64,000 bases of DNA from Oscillospiraceae bacterium (lineage in GTDB: Bacteria; Bacillota; Clostridia; Oscillospirales; Oscillospiraceae), in NCBI GenBank assembly GCA_017434755.1, contig JAFRER010000001.1, positions 1 through 64,000 on the forward strand. Reading direction: 5' to 3'. A program made the translations under genes and the position numbers. This document shows, in pieces, positions 17,795-26,876 of this stretch. Under the pieces are notes generated by a model, which was given only the letters and a program-made list of their open reading frames with translations, was not told where the DNA came from and searched no databases. How positions within the stretch are numbered: position 1 is the first letter of the stretch; the number at the start of each line of letters is the position of its first letter.

Positions 17795-19273
17795 TTGGGA
17801 AGAGCATCCCGCGGTCATAAAAGAAAAAAGCGGATCATTGGCATAACTGTTCTTGCCTTGGTCCTGCTCCTGATTACCGGAGCGGCCGCGGCGCTGCTGT
17901 ATGACGCGCGGCACGCCGAGCTTGAGATCTCCGGGCAGAAAGAGATCGTGCTCGAATACGGCGGGAAATATGCCGATGCCGGAGCGAAGGCCTTCTCGAG
18001 AGGAAAGCTCTTCGGCCAGCTGGACACGCCGATCGATGTATACGCCTACATCCCGCACGATATCGACGAGCTCGGGGAGCATGAGGTGAAGTACTTCTGC
18101 AGCTACCTCGGCCGTTCGTACGAGACGGTGAGGACCGTCACCGTGGTCGACACGGTGTTTCCCGTTCTGGAGCTCGTTCCCTCCGGAGACTTCAACGCGA
18201 CGGTCGACAGGGGATACATGGAGCCCGGTTACAGCGCCCGCGACAATCACGACGGCGATATCACCTCGCAGGTGATCGTGAACGTCAGCGGCGACAGGGT
18301 GTATTATTCCGTTTCGGATTCCTCGGGGAACACCGTCTACGCGGAAAGAGAGATCCGGGTGGCCCCGACAGAGCCCGTGATCATGCTCGAAGGCGGCGAA
18401 TTCGTCACGATAGAGGCTGCGATCTCCTATGAGGATCCGGGCTTCAAAGCCTATGACGGAAACGCAAACAACGTGAGCGACCGCGTCGTGGTAAAGGGGG
18501 AGATCACCCCGTATCTTACCGGCGAGTATGACTTTACCTATATCCTTGATCTTGGCTACGGGGAACCGGTCATTGCCAGCCGGAAAGTGACGGTCGTGCC
18601 GGTCGACATGCCGGCCTCGGTCGCTCCGGCCCAAAAGACCATCTACCTCACCTTTGATGACGGCCCCGGCCCCTATACGGAGCAGCTTCTCGACATTTTA
18701 AAAAAATATAAAGTGAAGGCGACCTTCTTCGTGACCGCCCAGAATCCCGAGTATCTCTATCTTATCGCGAGAGAGCATGAGGAGGGCCATACCGTGGCCG
18801 TGCATACATACAGCCACGAGATCTACAGCAAGGACGAGACCAATGTCTATTCGAGCGTGGAGGCCTACTACGCCGATTTTATGAAGATGCGCGACATCAT
18901 CTATGAGCAGACCGGCATGTACACCAACATGTTCCGTTTTCCCGGCGGCAGCTCCAACACGCTCAGCCGTTTCAACCCCGGCATTATGACCACCCTTTCG
19001 CAGGCGATGCCGAACATGGGCTTCAAGGCCTTTGACTGGAACGTCTCCTCCGGGGACGCAAACGGCAGAAGAAAGCCCGAACAGATCAAGCAGAACGTCA
19101 TCGAGGGTGTGCAGAGCATAAGCTACGGGTACGCGGTGGTCCTCCAGCATGACATCCAGGACTTCAGTGTGGAGGCCGTGGAGGGCATTATCATCTGGGG
19201 CCTGAACAACGGCTATACTTTCGCGGCTCTCGACATGACGGCCCCGCGTACGCCGCACGCGGTCTTCAATTAA
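17795..19273 (+). CDS. Membrane-anchored polysaccharide deacetylase with Ig-like domains
   Basis: 492 residues starting at TTG with AAAGAAGGTGG upstream. No in-frame ATG fits better. A basic N-terminus and one membrane span (IIGITVLALVLLLITGAAAALL) are followed by about three Ig-like domains of the DUF5011 kind (YADAGAKAFSRGKL, YMEPGYSARDNHDGDITS, SYEDPGFKAYDGNANNVSD). A C-terminal NodB domain begins near residue 280: YLTFDDGPGPYT carries the catalytic Asp and metal Asp, HTYSH the metal histidines, and FRFPGGSSN motif 3. NodB enzymes remove N-acetyl groups from wall sugars or exopolysaccharide. The Ig domains would hold the enzyme away from the membrane. Substrate unknown. Confidence 0.92.
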   Translation: MGRASRGHKRKKRIIGITVLALVLLLITGAAAALLYDARHAELEISGQKEIVLEYGGKYADAGAKAFSRGKLFGQLDTPIDVYAYIPHDIDELGEHEVKYFCSYLGRSYETVRTVTVVDTVFPVLELVPSGDFNATVDRGYMEPGYSARDNHDGDITSQVIVNVSGDRVYYSVSDSSGNTVYAEREIRVAPTEPVIMLEGGEFVTIEAAISYEDPGFKAYDGNANNVSDRVVVKGEITPYLTGEYDFTYILDLGYGEPVIASRKVTVVPVDMPASVAPAQKTIYLTFDDGPGPYTEQLLDILKKYKVKATFFVTAQNPEYLYLIAREHEEGHTVAVHTYSHEIYSKDETNVYSSVEAYYADFMKMRDIIYEQTGMYTNMFRFPGGSSNTLSRFNPGIMTTLSQAMPNMGFKAFDWNVSSGDANGRRKPEQIKQNVIEGVQSISYGYAVVLQHDIQDFSVEAVEGIIIWGLNNGYTFAALDMTAPRTPHAVFN

Positions 19274-19314
19274 AAAACCGGTGCTGTCCGGACGGACAGG
19301 GAAAGGTGAAAACC

Positions 19315-20082
19315 ATGATACTTGCGATAGATGTCGGCAACAGCCATGTCGTCCTCGGGAGCATAGAGGACGGGAAGATCCTCAACGTGATACGCATAAA
19401 GACCGATCTCAAGGACACCTGGGCGGAATACGCCATCAAGATCGACCAGCTCTTCGAAATATTCGACTTCGATAAGAGCGGGCTCGAAGGAGCGATCATC
19501 GCGTCCGTCGTCCCGCCCGTCACCGCGGCCATCACGGAAGCCGTGAAGAAGATCACGGGAAAGGACTGCCTCGTGGTGGGACCGGGAATAAAGACAGGCC
19601 TCAACCTGAAGATAGACGATCCCGCCACGGTCGGCGCCGACCTTGTCGTCGGGGGTGTGGCTGCCATCGCGTCCTACGGCTTGCCGAGCATCGTGCTCGA
19701 TCTCGGAACGGCCACCACCATAACCGTTATCGACAGAAACAGGAGCTTCATCGGCGGCGCGATCATTCCGGGCGTGGATCTCTCGTTCTCGGCGCTTTCC
19801 GCCGGCACCAGCCTCCTGCCCGCCATCTCCATAAGCGCCCCTGAGAAGGTGATCTCCACCAACACCGTGGACTGCATGCGCTCCGGTGCGGTATTCGGCA
19901 CCGCCGCCATGATAGACGGCATGATCGACCGGATCGAGGAAGAGCTGGGAGAACCCTGCACGGTGGTCGCCACGGGCGGCCTTGCCGGACGGATAACGCC
20001 CTGCTGCAGGCATGCAGTCGCGCTCGACGACGAGCTGCTGCTCAAGGGCCTCTGGATCCTGTGGGAGAAGAACAGAGCATGA
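19315..20082 (+). CDS. coaX: Type III pantothenate kinase
   Basis: 255 residues of the ASKHA fold. It carries out the first step of coenzyme A synthesis. The phosphate-1 motif ILAIDVGNSHVVLG opens the protein, and TVGADLVVGGVAA, VLDLGTATTITVID and GGAIIPGVDLSFSALSAGTSLLP follow in the family order. Type III kinases are insensitive to CoA feedback. ATG at 19315 was chosen with AAAGGTG upstream. A GTG at 19306 is less likely. It overlaps the next gene by 4 bases (ATGA). Confidence 0.95.
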   Translation: MILAIDVGNSHVVLGSIEDGKILNVIRIKTDLKDTWAEYAIKIDQLFEIFDFDKSGLEGAIIASVVPPVTAAITEAVKKITGKDCLVVGPGIKTGLNLKIDDPATVGADLVVGGVAAIASYGLPSIVLDLGTATTITVIDRNRSFIGGAIIPGVDLSFSALSAGTSLLPAISISAPEKVISTNTVDCMRSGAVFGTAAMIDGMIDRIEEELGEPCTVVATGGLAGRITPCCRHAVALDDELLLKGLWILWEKNRA

Positions 20083-20735
20083 GATACAAAGCCGTGCTGT
20101 TCGATCTGGACGGGACAGTCATGAACACCATAGAGGACCTGCACGATTCGGTCAACGCCTCGCTGAGCCGTTTCGGCATGCCGGAGATCAGCCTGGGGGA
20201 CACCATGCGCTTCATCGGCAACGGAGCGCGCAGACTCATTGAGCAGGCCGTCCCCGCGGGCACGGACGGGGAACTGCTGGAGCAGGTGCTGAAATATTAT
20301 GTAAACTATTATCAGGACCACTGCATGATAAAGACTGCGCCGTATGACGGCATAACGGAGCTGATGCGCAGACTGAAGGATGCGGGGCTCAGACAGGTGA
20401 TCATCTCCAACAAGCCCAACGGGGCGACCGGGGAGATCGCGGACAGATATTTCAAAGGACTTGCGGAGTTTGCGATAGGCGAAAAAGAGGGCCTCCGGAG
20501 AAAGCCGTGGCCGGACATGGTCGATGCCGCGGTCGGGAGACTGGGACTAACGAAAGAGGAATGTGTTTTAGTCGGAGATTCCGAGGTGGACTGCATCACG
20601 GCGAGAAACGCCGGGGTCGACTGCATCTCGGTGCTCTGGGGATTCCGGGATAAGGAAACGCTGATCGGCGCCGGTGCTGCGGCCTTTGCCGGAACGCCGG
20701 AAGAGCTCGGGGACAGGATCCTCGCGGCCGGCTGA
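20079..20735 (+). CDS. gph: HAD hydrolase, phosphoglycolate phosphatase-like
   Basis: 218 residues with the HAD motifs in order: VLFDLDGTVMNT (nucleophile and acid Asp), VIISNKPNG (motif II Ser), the lysine in the KPWPDMV region, and CVLVGDSEVDCITARNAG (motif IV). The helical cap between motifs I and II is that of the PGP/beta-phosphoglucomutase group. It probably dephosphorylates phosphoglycolate or a similar small phosphate, but such substrates are hard to assign. The start is inside the coaX stop (ATGA). Confidence 0.85.
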   Translation: MRYKAVLFDLDGTVMNTIEDLHDSVNASLSRFGMPEISLGDTMRFIGNGARRLIEQAVPAGTDGELLEQVLKYYVNYYQDHCMIKTAPYDGITELMRRLKDAGLRQVIISNKPNGATGEIADRYFKGLAEFAIGEKEGLRRKPWPDMVDAAVGRLGLTKEECVLVGDSEVDCITARNAGVDCISVLWGFRDKETLIGAGAAAFAGTPEELGDRILAAG

Positions 20736-20754
20736 GGGATTTGAGGGCAGAAGT

Positions 20755-21567
20755 ATGGTCTTGCTGATATTTTTCATCATTTCCGCCGCGGCATCGGTCC
20801 TGTATGCGGTTTTGAGCGACGGTGTGAGCGGCATCGCGGACATCTGGAAGCCGCTGCTGCTGTGTCTGGGCGGAGTCGTCGGGCTCGTGATCGTGTATCT
20901 GCTGATCGCGGCTGTGGTCTCCCTGTTTATCGACAGGAGCAGGCCGATCCGGAGGAAGCTGGGCATATGCAGGCTGTTCTGCTATATGGCGGGATCGATC
21001 GTCTGCAGCGTGACGCGCATCCGGCCGCACCTTTCGGGGCTGGAGAAAATCCCGACGGACAGGCGCTTTCTCCTTGTCTGCAACCACCGCTCAGGCTACG
21101 ACCCCATGTTCATGCTTGCAAACCTGTGGAAGTATGACATGGCCTTCGTTTCCAAGCCGTCGAATATCGCGATCCCGGTGATAGGGCATATCGCGTACGG
21201 CGCCGGCTGCCTCATCATAAACAGGGAAAACAACAGGGAAGCGCTGAAGACCATCATCACCGCTTCGGAATACATGCTGAAAGACATGTGCTCCATGTGC
21301 ATCTTCCCGGAGGGCACAAGATCGAAGACCGGAGAGCTCGGGCCCTTCCATGCGGGCTCCTTCAAGATCGCCCAGAAGGCGAAGTCCCCGGTGGTCGTCG
21401 CGAGCATCCGCGGAACGGAATCCGTGAAAAAAGGCTTTCTCAAAGGCCGCTCGGACGTGTATCTCGATATCCTCGACGTGATCCCGGAGGAGAAGGTATG
21501 CAGTTCGAAAACGGCGGAGCTTGCCGAATACAGCAGGAACCTGATCCTGGGTTCTCTCGGACACTGA
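20755..21567 (+). CDS. plsC: 1-acyl-sn-glycerol-3-phosphate acyltransferase
   Basis: 270 residues. Two N-terminal membrane spans (LLIFFIISAAASVLYAVL and LCLGGVVGLVIVYLLIAAVV) precede a PlsC domain with CNHRSGYDPMF (the NHx4D catalytic motif) and IFPEGTRSKTGEL (motif III). The enzyme acylates lysophosphatidate to phosphatidate at the membrane. The start was placed at 20755 with GAGGGC upstream, not at the in-frame ATG inside gph. The gene sits next to fabG, linking it to fatty-acid and lipid supply. Confidence 0.9.
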   Translation: MVLLIFFIISAAASVLYAVLSDGVSGIADIWKPLLLCLGGVVGLVIVYLLIAAVVSLFIDRSRPIRRKLGICRLFCYMAGSIVCSVTRIRPHLSGLEKIPTDRRFLLVCNHRSGYDPMFMLANLWKYDMAFVSKPSNIAIPVIGHIAYGAGCLIINRENNREALKTIITASEYMLKDMCSMCIFPEGTRSKTGELGPFHAGSFKIAQKAKSPVVVASIRGTESVKKGFLKGRSDVYLDILDVIPEEKVCSSKTAELAEYSRNLILGSLGH

Positions 21568-21582
21568 GGAGCGTGGAACTGA

Positions 21583-22308
21583 ATGAAGACCGCACTTGTG
21601 ACCGGAAGCTCAAGAGGCATCGGCGCCGCCACGGCCGCGCTGCTCGCTGAAAACGGGTATTCCGTCTGCATCAATTACATAGAACGGGAGGACAAGGCTC
21701 TGGAGCTTGAGCGCTCGCTCCGGGACAGGGGCTTTGATGTCATCTCCCACAGGGCGGACGTGGCGGATCCCGACGCTGTTGAACAGATGGTCCGCAAAGT
21801 CGAAAAAGAGCTCGGCTATGTGACCCTGCTTGTCAACAACGCCGGCATAGGGGAGCAGCACCTCTTTCAGGACATCAGCCCCGCGCTGTGGAAGCGGATG
21901 TTCGACGTGAACCTCGGAGGCTGCTTCAACACCATCCGCGCCGTGCTGCCGCACATGCTGCATGAGCATGCCGGATCGATCGTGAACGTCTCCTCCATCT
22001 GGGGAAACCACGGCGCCTCCTGCGAGGTGGCCTATTCAAGCACAAAGCATGCCATCATCGGACTCACGCGCTCCCTCGCGGCGGAGCTCGCTCCGAGCGG
22101 GATACGGGTCAACTGCGTCGCGCCCGGCGTGATCGATACCGACATGGTAAAGGTCCTCGGGCAGGACACCCTGGACATGCTCGCGGAGCAGATCCCGATG
22201 GGCAGACTCGGCAGACCCGAGGAGATCGCCTCCATGATCCTCCATCTCGCGGAGGCGGAATATACGACCGGCCAGGTCGTCACGGTGGACGGCGGATTTA
22301 TCATCTGA
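21583..22308 (+). CDS. fabG: 3-oxoacyl-ACP reductase-like short-chain dehydrogenase
   Basis: 241 residues of the classical SDR family: the dinucleotide motif TGSSRGIG near residue 7, NNAG (LLVNNAGIG), catalytic Ser in IVNVSSIWG and the YSSTKHA motif with Tyr and Lys, then a C-terminal TGQVVTVDGGF. It reduces 3-oxoacyl-ACP in fatty-acid elongation or a related ketone. With no other fab genes nearby, a role other than the main FAS II reductase is possible. It has 15-base spacing to the acyltransferase upstream. Confidence 0.85.
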   Translation: MKTALVTGSSRGIGAATAALLAENGYSVCINYIEREDKALELERSLRDRGFDVISHRADVADPDAVEQMVRKVEKELGYVTLLVNNAGIGEQHLFQDISPALWKRMFDVNLGGCFNTIRAVLPHMLHEHAGSIVNVSSIWGNHGASCEVAYSSTKHAIIGLTRSLAAELAPSGIRVNCVAPGVIDTDMVKVLGQDTLDMLAEQIPMGRLGRPEEIASMILHLAEAEYTTGQVVTVDGGFII

Positions 22309-22324
22309 CAAAGGAGATAACGGA

Positions 22325-23122
22325 ATGGATTATGCAAAACTCAGAGCCTGTGAGCTCTTTCTGTTCGACATGGACGGGACGCTCTATCTCGGAGACGATG
22401 TGTACGAAGGCGCGATCGCCCTCATGGAAGACCTTCCCGCAATGGGGAAGAAGTATATCTATCTCACGAACAACTCCTCGAGAGCGGGCACGGATTATAT
22501 CACAAGGCTGAGAAAACTCGGCTTTCCGTGCGAGCGGGAGAACGTCTTCACCTCCGGCATGGCCACGGGCCTTTATCTGAACGAAAAGCATCCCGGCGCG
22601 CGGGTATATCTCGTGGGGACGAAAGCTTTCCGCAGCGAGCTCCTCAGTTACGGCATAAACCTCGTCGAGGAGGACGCCGAAGTGGTCGTCGCGGGCTTCG
22701 ACACGGAGCTCGTGTATGAAAAACTCAACAAGGCCGTGCGGTATCTGCGGCGCGGCGCCGCCTTCATAGAGGCAAACCCCGACTGGGTCTGCCCCATGCC
22801 GGCGGGGGAGGTGCTTCCGGACTGCGGCAGCATCTGTGCCCTGCTCACGGCGGCCTCCGGAGCGGTGCCCGTGGTGATCGGCAAACCGAACCGGAACATG
22901 GTTGACATAATATCTCACATGACCGGTATCCCCAATGAGAAGATCTGCTGCGTCGGTGACCGGATCTATACCGATATCGCGGTCGCGCAGAATGCCGGCG
23001 CGGTGTCCGTGCTGGTGATGTCCGGCGAGACGGACGAAAAGATCCTTGCGGAGGCGGAGAGAAAACCCGACTTCGTTCTGACGGATGTCAAAGAGCTTCA
23101 TGAGGTGCTCAGAGCAAAATGA
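22325..23122 (+). CDS. HAD-IIA family phosphatase (NagD-like)
   Basis: 265 residues. HAD motif I FDMDGTLYLGDDVYEGA, motif II YLTNNSSRAG, the large C2-type cap between II and III, motif III VIGKPNRNM with the lysine, and motif IV CCVGDRIYTDIAVAQNAG. The family includes NagD, 4-nitrophenylphosphatase and glycerol-3-phosphate or phosphoglycolate phosphatases, so the substrate is uncertain. It has a good ribosome binding site (AAAGGAG) and overlaps the next gene by 4 bases. Confidence 0.87.
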   Translation: MDYAKLRACELFLFDMDGTLYLGDDVYEGAIALMEDLPAMGKKYIYLTNNSSRAGTDYITRLRKLGFPCERENVFTSGMATGLYLNEKHPGARVYLVGTKAFRSELLSYGINLVEEDAEVVVAGFDTELVYEKLNKAVRYLRRGAAFIEANPDWVCPMPAGEVLPDCGSICALLTAASGAVPVVIGKPNRNMVDIISHMTGIPNEKICCVGDRIYTDIAVAQNAGAVSVLVMSGETDEKILAEAERKPDFVLTDVKELHEVLRAK

Positions 23123-24915
23123 AATTTCCCGCCGTGATCCTTTTGGGACTGTCTTTCGCGGTGCTGGTCTTCTTTTTTCTGTTCATCCCCGATCTGAGGA
23201 CTGCTCACGAGCCGAAGCTTCATGAGAAAAACAAAGCCGCAAAGGAACTCCTCCTTTGCGGTATAATAACGCTTGCCTATGCGGCGGCGGCTTTTACGAA
23301 TCTTGGCAGCCTTTCCGATCCGGAGACCTTCGTTTCCTTCGAAACGGGAAACAGCACCGTTCTGACGCTCGACAGACCTGCTGAGATCGACAGGCTGCTG
23401 CTGTACACCGGGATCGATACCGGAAGCTACACGGTCGCTTTTTCGGAAGACGGGATGACCTTCTATACGGCGGCGAAGCTGGAGCAGGATTACGCTGAGA
23501 TCCTCAAATGGCAGGAGCCCGAGCTCCTCTGCGCGCCCGGAACACGTGCGGCTTTTGTTCTTGTCTCAGCAGAGAAAGGATCTCCGCGTCTGGGCGAGAT
23601 CGCGGTGTTCAGCGGCGGCATGCAGATCGGGCTGTCTCCCGAAAATCCGGAAGACAGATCGGCCGTGCTCCTGTGCGACGAGCAGGAAAAAGTACCGGAA
23701 GATGTTTCCTATCTCAACAGCAGCTATTTCGACGAGGTCTATCACGTCCGCACGGCACTGGAGCACATGGAGGGAAAGAGACCTTATGAGATCTCCCATC
23801 CGCCCCTCGGAAAGCTGATCATTTCCCTCGGGATGCTGCTGTTCGGCACCGTGCCTTTCGGATGGCGCTTCATGGGCGCGCTCTTCGGCGTTCTGATGCT
23901 GCCCGCCATGTACGCTTTTCTGAAAAAGATCGCCGGGGGACTCCTCGTGCCCGCCTGCGGGACGCTGCTTCTGGCCTCCGGCTTCATGCATTTCACCCAG
24001 ACCCGCATCGCCACCATAGATACCTACGCGGTATTCTTTATCATACTGATGTATTATTTCCTGTACCGCTGGATCTGTGATGAAAAAAACAGCGATCTCT
24101 CGCTTTCCGGGCTTTTCTTCGGGCTCGGCGCCGCAAGCAAATGGACCTGTATCTTCGCGGGAGCCGGGCTGGCGGTCATCTGGCTCGTCTTCCGCCTGTA
24201 CAAGCTGTTCGGAGAGGGCGGCCCGGATCGGAAAAAGCTGAAGGAGCTTGCTTTGAACTGCGCGTGGTGCATACTTTTCTTCGTGCTGATCCCCGGTCTG
24301 ATCTACTATCTGAGCTACTTCCCCTACGGCATCGCGAACGGACTGAAAGTCCCCGAGATGTTCTTCACCGGGGAGTACGCAAAGATCGTGGCGGACAACC
24401 AGGCCTTCATGCTCAGCTACCACGAGGGCGTCACCGCGACGCATCCGTATTCCTCCAGATGGTACCAGTGGATACTGGATATTAGGCCGATCCTGTATTA
24501 TCTGAAGTATTACCCGGGCGGCAGATATTCGTCCATCGCGGCTTTCGTGAACCCGCTCATATGCTGGGGAGGCCTTGCGGCGATGATGATGCTTGCGGTC
24601 CACGCCTTGATCAGAAAGGATAAGACGGCAGCCTTCATCGTCTGCGGATGGCTTGCCCAGCTGCTTCCGTGGATATTCGTGAAGAGAGTGGTGTTCGAGT
24701 ATCATTATTTCCCGTCCTCTGTTTTTCTGGTGCTTTCGCTTGCGTATCTTTTCGCCTTCGTCAGGGGAAAAAGGCACGGAAAGACCGTGATCATCGGATT
24801 CACGTCCTTTGCGGTCCTGCTTTTCGTGCTGTTTTATCCCGTGATAAGCGGACTTCCGGCGGACCGGACTGCTTATTCAGCCTGGATGAGCTGGCTGCCG
24901 ACATGGCCGTTCTGA
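23119..24915 (+). CDS. GT39-family membrane glycosyltransferase with an N-terminal discoidin-like insert
   Basis: 598 residues, strongly hydrophobic, with about ten membrane spans. Two spans at the N-terminus enclose residues of about 70-185 that look like an extracytoplasmic F5/8 (discoidin)-type beta-sandwich (VLTLDRPAEIDRLLLYTG, GSYTVAFSEDG, FVLVSAEKG, LGEIAVFSGG). The PMT-like part then begins with NSSYFDEVYHVRTA (the acidic pair of the first loop) and SHPPLGKLIISLG. Such enzymes use a polyprenyl-phosphate sugar to glycosylate proteins, lipids or wall polymers outside the membrane. It is the last gene of the operon. Confidence 0.87.
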   Translation: MKFPAVILLGLSFAVLVFFFLFIPDLRTAHEPKLHEKNKAAKELLLCGIITLAYAAAAFTNLGSLSDPETFVSFETGNSTVLTLDRPAEIDRLLLYTGIDTGSYTVAFSEDGMTFYTAAKLEQDYAEILKWQEPELLCAPGTRAAFVLVSAEKGSPRLGEIAVFSGGMQIGLSPENPEDRSAVLLCDEQEKVPEDVSYLNSSYFDEVYHVRTALEHMEGKRPYEISHPPLGKLIISLGMLLFGTVPFGWRFMGALFGVLMLPAMYAFLKKIAGGLLVPACGTLLLASGFMHFTQTRIATIDTYAVFFIILMYYFLYRWICDEKNSDLSLSGLFFGLGAASKWTCIFAGAGLAVIWLVFRLYKLFGEGGPDRKKLKELALNCAWCILFFVLIPGLIYYLSYFPYGIANGLKVPEMFFTGEYAKIVADNQAFMLSYHEGVTATHPYSSRWYQWILDIRPILYYLKYYPGGRYSSIAAFVNPLICWGGLAAMMMLAVHALIRKDKTAAFIVCGWLAQLLPWIFVKRVVFEYHYFPSSVFLVLSLAYLFAFVRGKRHGKTVIIGFTSFAVLLFVLFYPVISGLPADRTAYSAWMSWLPTWPF

Positions 24916-24956
24916 AACGCTCTGCGGAACGGCTCCGGGGAGTCCCAGAGTTCGAA

Positions 24957-25029
24957 ATGTAGAAAAAGAAGCTGCAATTTTATGCAAGTTGCCGATTTGT
25001 ATCAGACGCGGGAAATGCTTCTTCTACAT
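24957..25029. repeat. Long-spaced inverted repeat before hpf
   Basis: The arms ATGTAGAAaaaGAAGC (24957-24972) and GCTTCTTCTACAT (25017-25029) pair over 13 bp with a 3-base bulge. The right arm covers the -35 region of the hpf promoter. There is no T-run, so it is not a normal terminator. Confidence 0.5.
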
Positions 25030-25044
25030 GACGCGATATAATGC

Positions 25045-25050
25045 TATAAT
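25045..25050 (+). promoter_or_regulatory. -10 box of the hpf promoter
   Basis: TATAAT with TG-C just upstream, about 48 bases before the start. The -35 position (TTCTAC at 25022) is weak, which would fit control by an alternative sigma factor or an activator. Confidence 0.5.
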
Positions 25051-25097
25051 ACAAACAGGAAAGTATGCTTTCCAATAAAGAAGGGAGTGTTTTCAGT

Positions 25098-25646
25098 ATG
25101 AAGTTCACTTTCACCGAAAAGAGAATGGACTCATCCGAGGAGCTCAGAGCCTATGCGATGCGCAAGGTGGGAAAGCTGGACAGGTTCTTCAAGACCGAAG
25201 GCGAGGCCGCCATTACGTTCAGCATCGAGAGAGGCCGGTTTCTCGCTGAGATCACCATTCGCAACAACGGCCTGTTTTACAGGGCAAGCGAACTTACGAA
25301 CGATATGTATGCCTCTGTGGATTCCGGTGTCGCCGCGATCGAGCGGCAGATCCGCAGAAACAAGACCCGTCTCGAGAAGAGACTTCGCGAGGGGGCACTG
25401 GAGCGTGACGACGTGCCGGCCTATGTTCCGGCGGAGGACGATGCCGATGAGGAATTCAGGATAGTCCGCAACAAACGTTTTTCCATCAAACCCATGTCGC
25501 CCGAGGAGGCGATCCTGCAGATGAATCTGCTGGGACATGAATTTTTCGTGTTCAAGAACATGGAGTCCGAAGATGCGATTTCCGTCGTTTACAAACGCAG
25601 GCAGGGCGGTTACGGCCTGATCTGCGATGACGGCGAAGAACAATAA
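25098..25646 (+). CDS. hpf: Ribosome hibernation promoting factor, long form
   Basis: 182 residues. The N-terminal S30AE/YfiA domain (FTFTEKRMDSSEELRAYA ... LFYRASELTNDMYASVD) binds the 30S decoding centre. After an acidic linker, the C-terminal dimerisation domain (VRNKRFSIKPMSPEEAILQ ... HEFFVFKNMESEDAISVVYKR) is the mark of long HPF, which joins two ribosomes into an inactive 100S particle in slow growth. The start at 25098 follows GAAGGGAG by about 10 bases. The in-frame ATG at 25065 lacks a good site. Confidence 0.95.
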   Translation: MKFTFTEKRMDSSEELRAYAMRKVGKLDRFFKTEGEAAITFSIERGRFLAEITIRNNGLFYRASELTNDMYASVDSGVAAIERQIRRNKTRLEKRLREGALERDDVPAYVPAEDDADEEFRIVRNKRFSIKPMSPEEAILQMNLLGHEFFVFKNMESEDAISVVYKRRQGGYGLICDDGEEQ

Positions 25647-25668
25647 ATGATCCGGAGGAAATAAGACT

Positions 25669-25911
25669 ATGAAATGCCCTCGCTGCGGAAGTGAAATGGA
25701 GCTGGACCAGCACAGGAGAGCACAGATGTATATGTGCTATGTGTGCGGATACATTGAGGATCAGTACGCTTCCGTCAACACACCGAAAGAAACCAATTTC
25801 CAGCATCTGATGAAGCTCAGAAATATCAACGAGGCCTCGGCGTTTATTGCCAACGGTCTTAATCTGGCTCCAAGCGCAGTGAAGGACTGGATGGACAAAT
25901 TCTTCAACTGA
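25669..25911 (+). CDS. Small zinc-ribbon protein
   Basis: 80 residues. Two CxxC pairs (CPRCGSEM and CYVCGYIED) form a zinc ribbon in the first 30 residues. A helical tail follows (KETNFQHLMKLRNINEASAF ... KDWMDKFFN). It lies 22 bases after hpf with AGGAAATAAG upstream of the ATG, so it is cotranscribed with hpf and ends at a strong terminator. The link suggests a translation- or starvation-related role, but that is inference from position. Confidence 0.75.
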   Translation: MKCPRCGSEMELDQHRRAQMYMCYVCGYIEDQYASVNTPKETNFQHLMKLRNINEASAFIANGLNLAPSAVKDWMDKFFN

Positions 25912-25937
25912 TTCAGGGAAGAAAACGATGATTCATG

Positions 25938-25963
25938 GGCCCGCGGATCCCGCGGGCCTTTTT
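25938..25963 (+). terminator. Terminator after hpf and the zinc-ribbon gene
   Basis: A perfect 9-bp stem GGCCCGCGG / CCGCGGGCC with a 3-base loop, then TTTTT. It lies only 14 bases before the rsmI start, so rsmI depends on readthrough or an unseen promoter. Confidence 0.92.
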
Positions 25964-25976
25964 CAGGAGTAAAGCC

Positions 25977-26855
25977 ATGCAGAATGCAGCACCGGGAACG
26001 CTTTATATCGTTGCCACGCCCATCGGCAATTCGAGGGACATGTCCCCCCGGGGGACCGCAGTCCTTTCGGAGGCTGATATCATCGCGGCGGAGGATACCC
26101 GCCGCTCCATGGTCCTTCTCAACAAACTCGGGATCCGCAACAGGCTCGTATCGAACCACAAGTTCAATGAATACGGGAAGGCGGCCTGGTTCATCAGCGA
26201 GATGAAAGCGGGCAAGAGCGTTGCGGTGATCACCGATGCCGGCACACCGTGCATCTCCGACCCCGGAAATGAGCTGATCCGCGCGGCTGTGAGCGAGGGA
26301 ATTCCCGTGATCGGGATACCGGGCTGCTGCGCCGCCGTCACCGCACTGAGCATCTCGGGATTCGATCTGTCATCCTTTATGTTCTTCGGCTTTTTCCCGC
26401 GGGAGAATGCCGACAGGCGGAAGCTGCTCGAGAAGATGCGGCGGGGCGATACGAAGACCTTCGCCTTTTATGAGTCCCCGAAGAGGATCATGGACCTGGT
26501 GGAGTTTTTCATCGAGGCGCAGGCGCATTGCAGGATGTGCCTGTGCAACGACCTGACGAAGCTCCATGAGATGAGCTTCCGGGGCAGTCCCGCGGAGGTG
26601 AAGGAGCAGCTGCTTGCGAAGGGGAATTATGAGAAAGGCGAGTATGTGGCGCTGATCGAGATCGACGAGGCCTATGTCTTCAACAAGACCGAGCACACCG
26701 TCTCCGCGGAGGCCATGCTCGTGGATGCCATGGTATCGGGAGAGATGGGCGTGAAGGATGCAGTCTCCGCCGTGCTTGCGGACCCGAACAATTCCTACAG
26801 CAAAAACGAACTCAAGGCCGCCGCGATCAACCTGAAAAAACTGCTGGGCAGGTAG
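25977..26855 (+). CDS. rsmI: 16S rRNA 2'-O-ribose C1402 methyltransferase
   Basis: 292 residues of the tetrapyrrole-methylase-like fold. N-terminal GTLYIVATPIGNSRDMSPR is the family signature. AAEDTRRSMVLLNKLGI, VITDAGTPCISDPG (SAM site) and FFGFFPREN follow in order. The enzyme methylates C1402 in the decoding centre. ATG at 25977 was chosen with CAGGAGT upstream. An ATG at 25935 lies inside the preceding terminator and is unlikely. Confidence 0.95.
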   Translation: MQNAAPGTLYIVATPIGNSRDMSPRGTAVLSEADIIAAEDTRRSMVLLNKLGIRNRLVSNHKFNEYGKAAWFISEMKAGKSVAVITDAGTPCISDPGNELIRAAVSEGIPVIGIPGCCAAVTALSISGFDLSSFMFFGFFPRENADRRKLLEKMRRGDTKTFAFYESPKRIMDLVEFFIEAQAHCRMCLCNDLTKLHEMSFRGSPAEVKEQLLAKGNYEKGEYVALIEIDEAYVFNKTEHTVSAEAMLVDAMVSGEMGVKDAVSAVLADPNNSYSKNELKAAAINLKKLLGR

Positions 26856-26876
26856 TTCGCGTCAGACTGTCCATAC

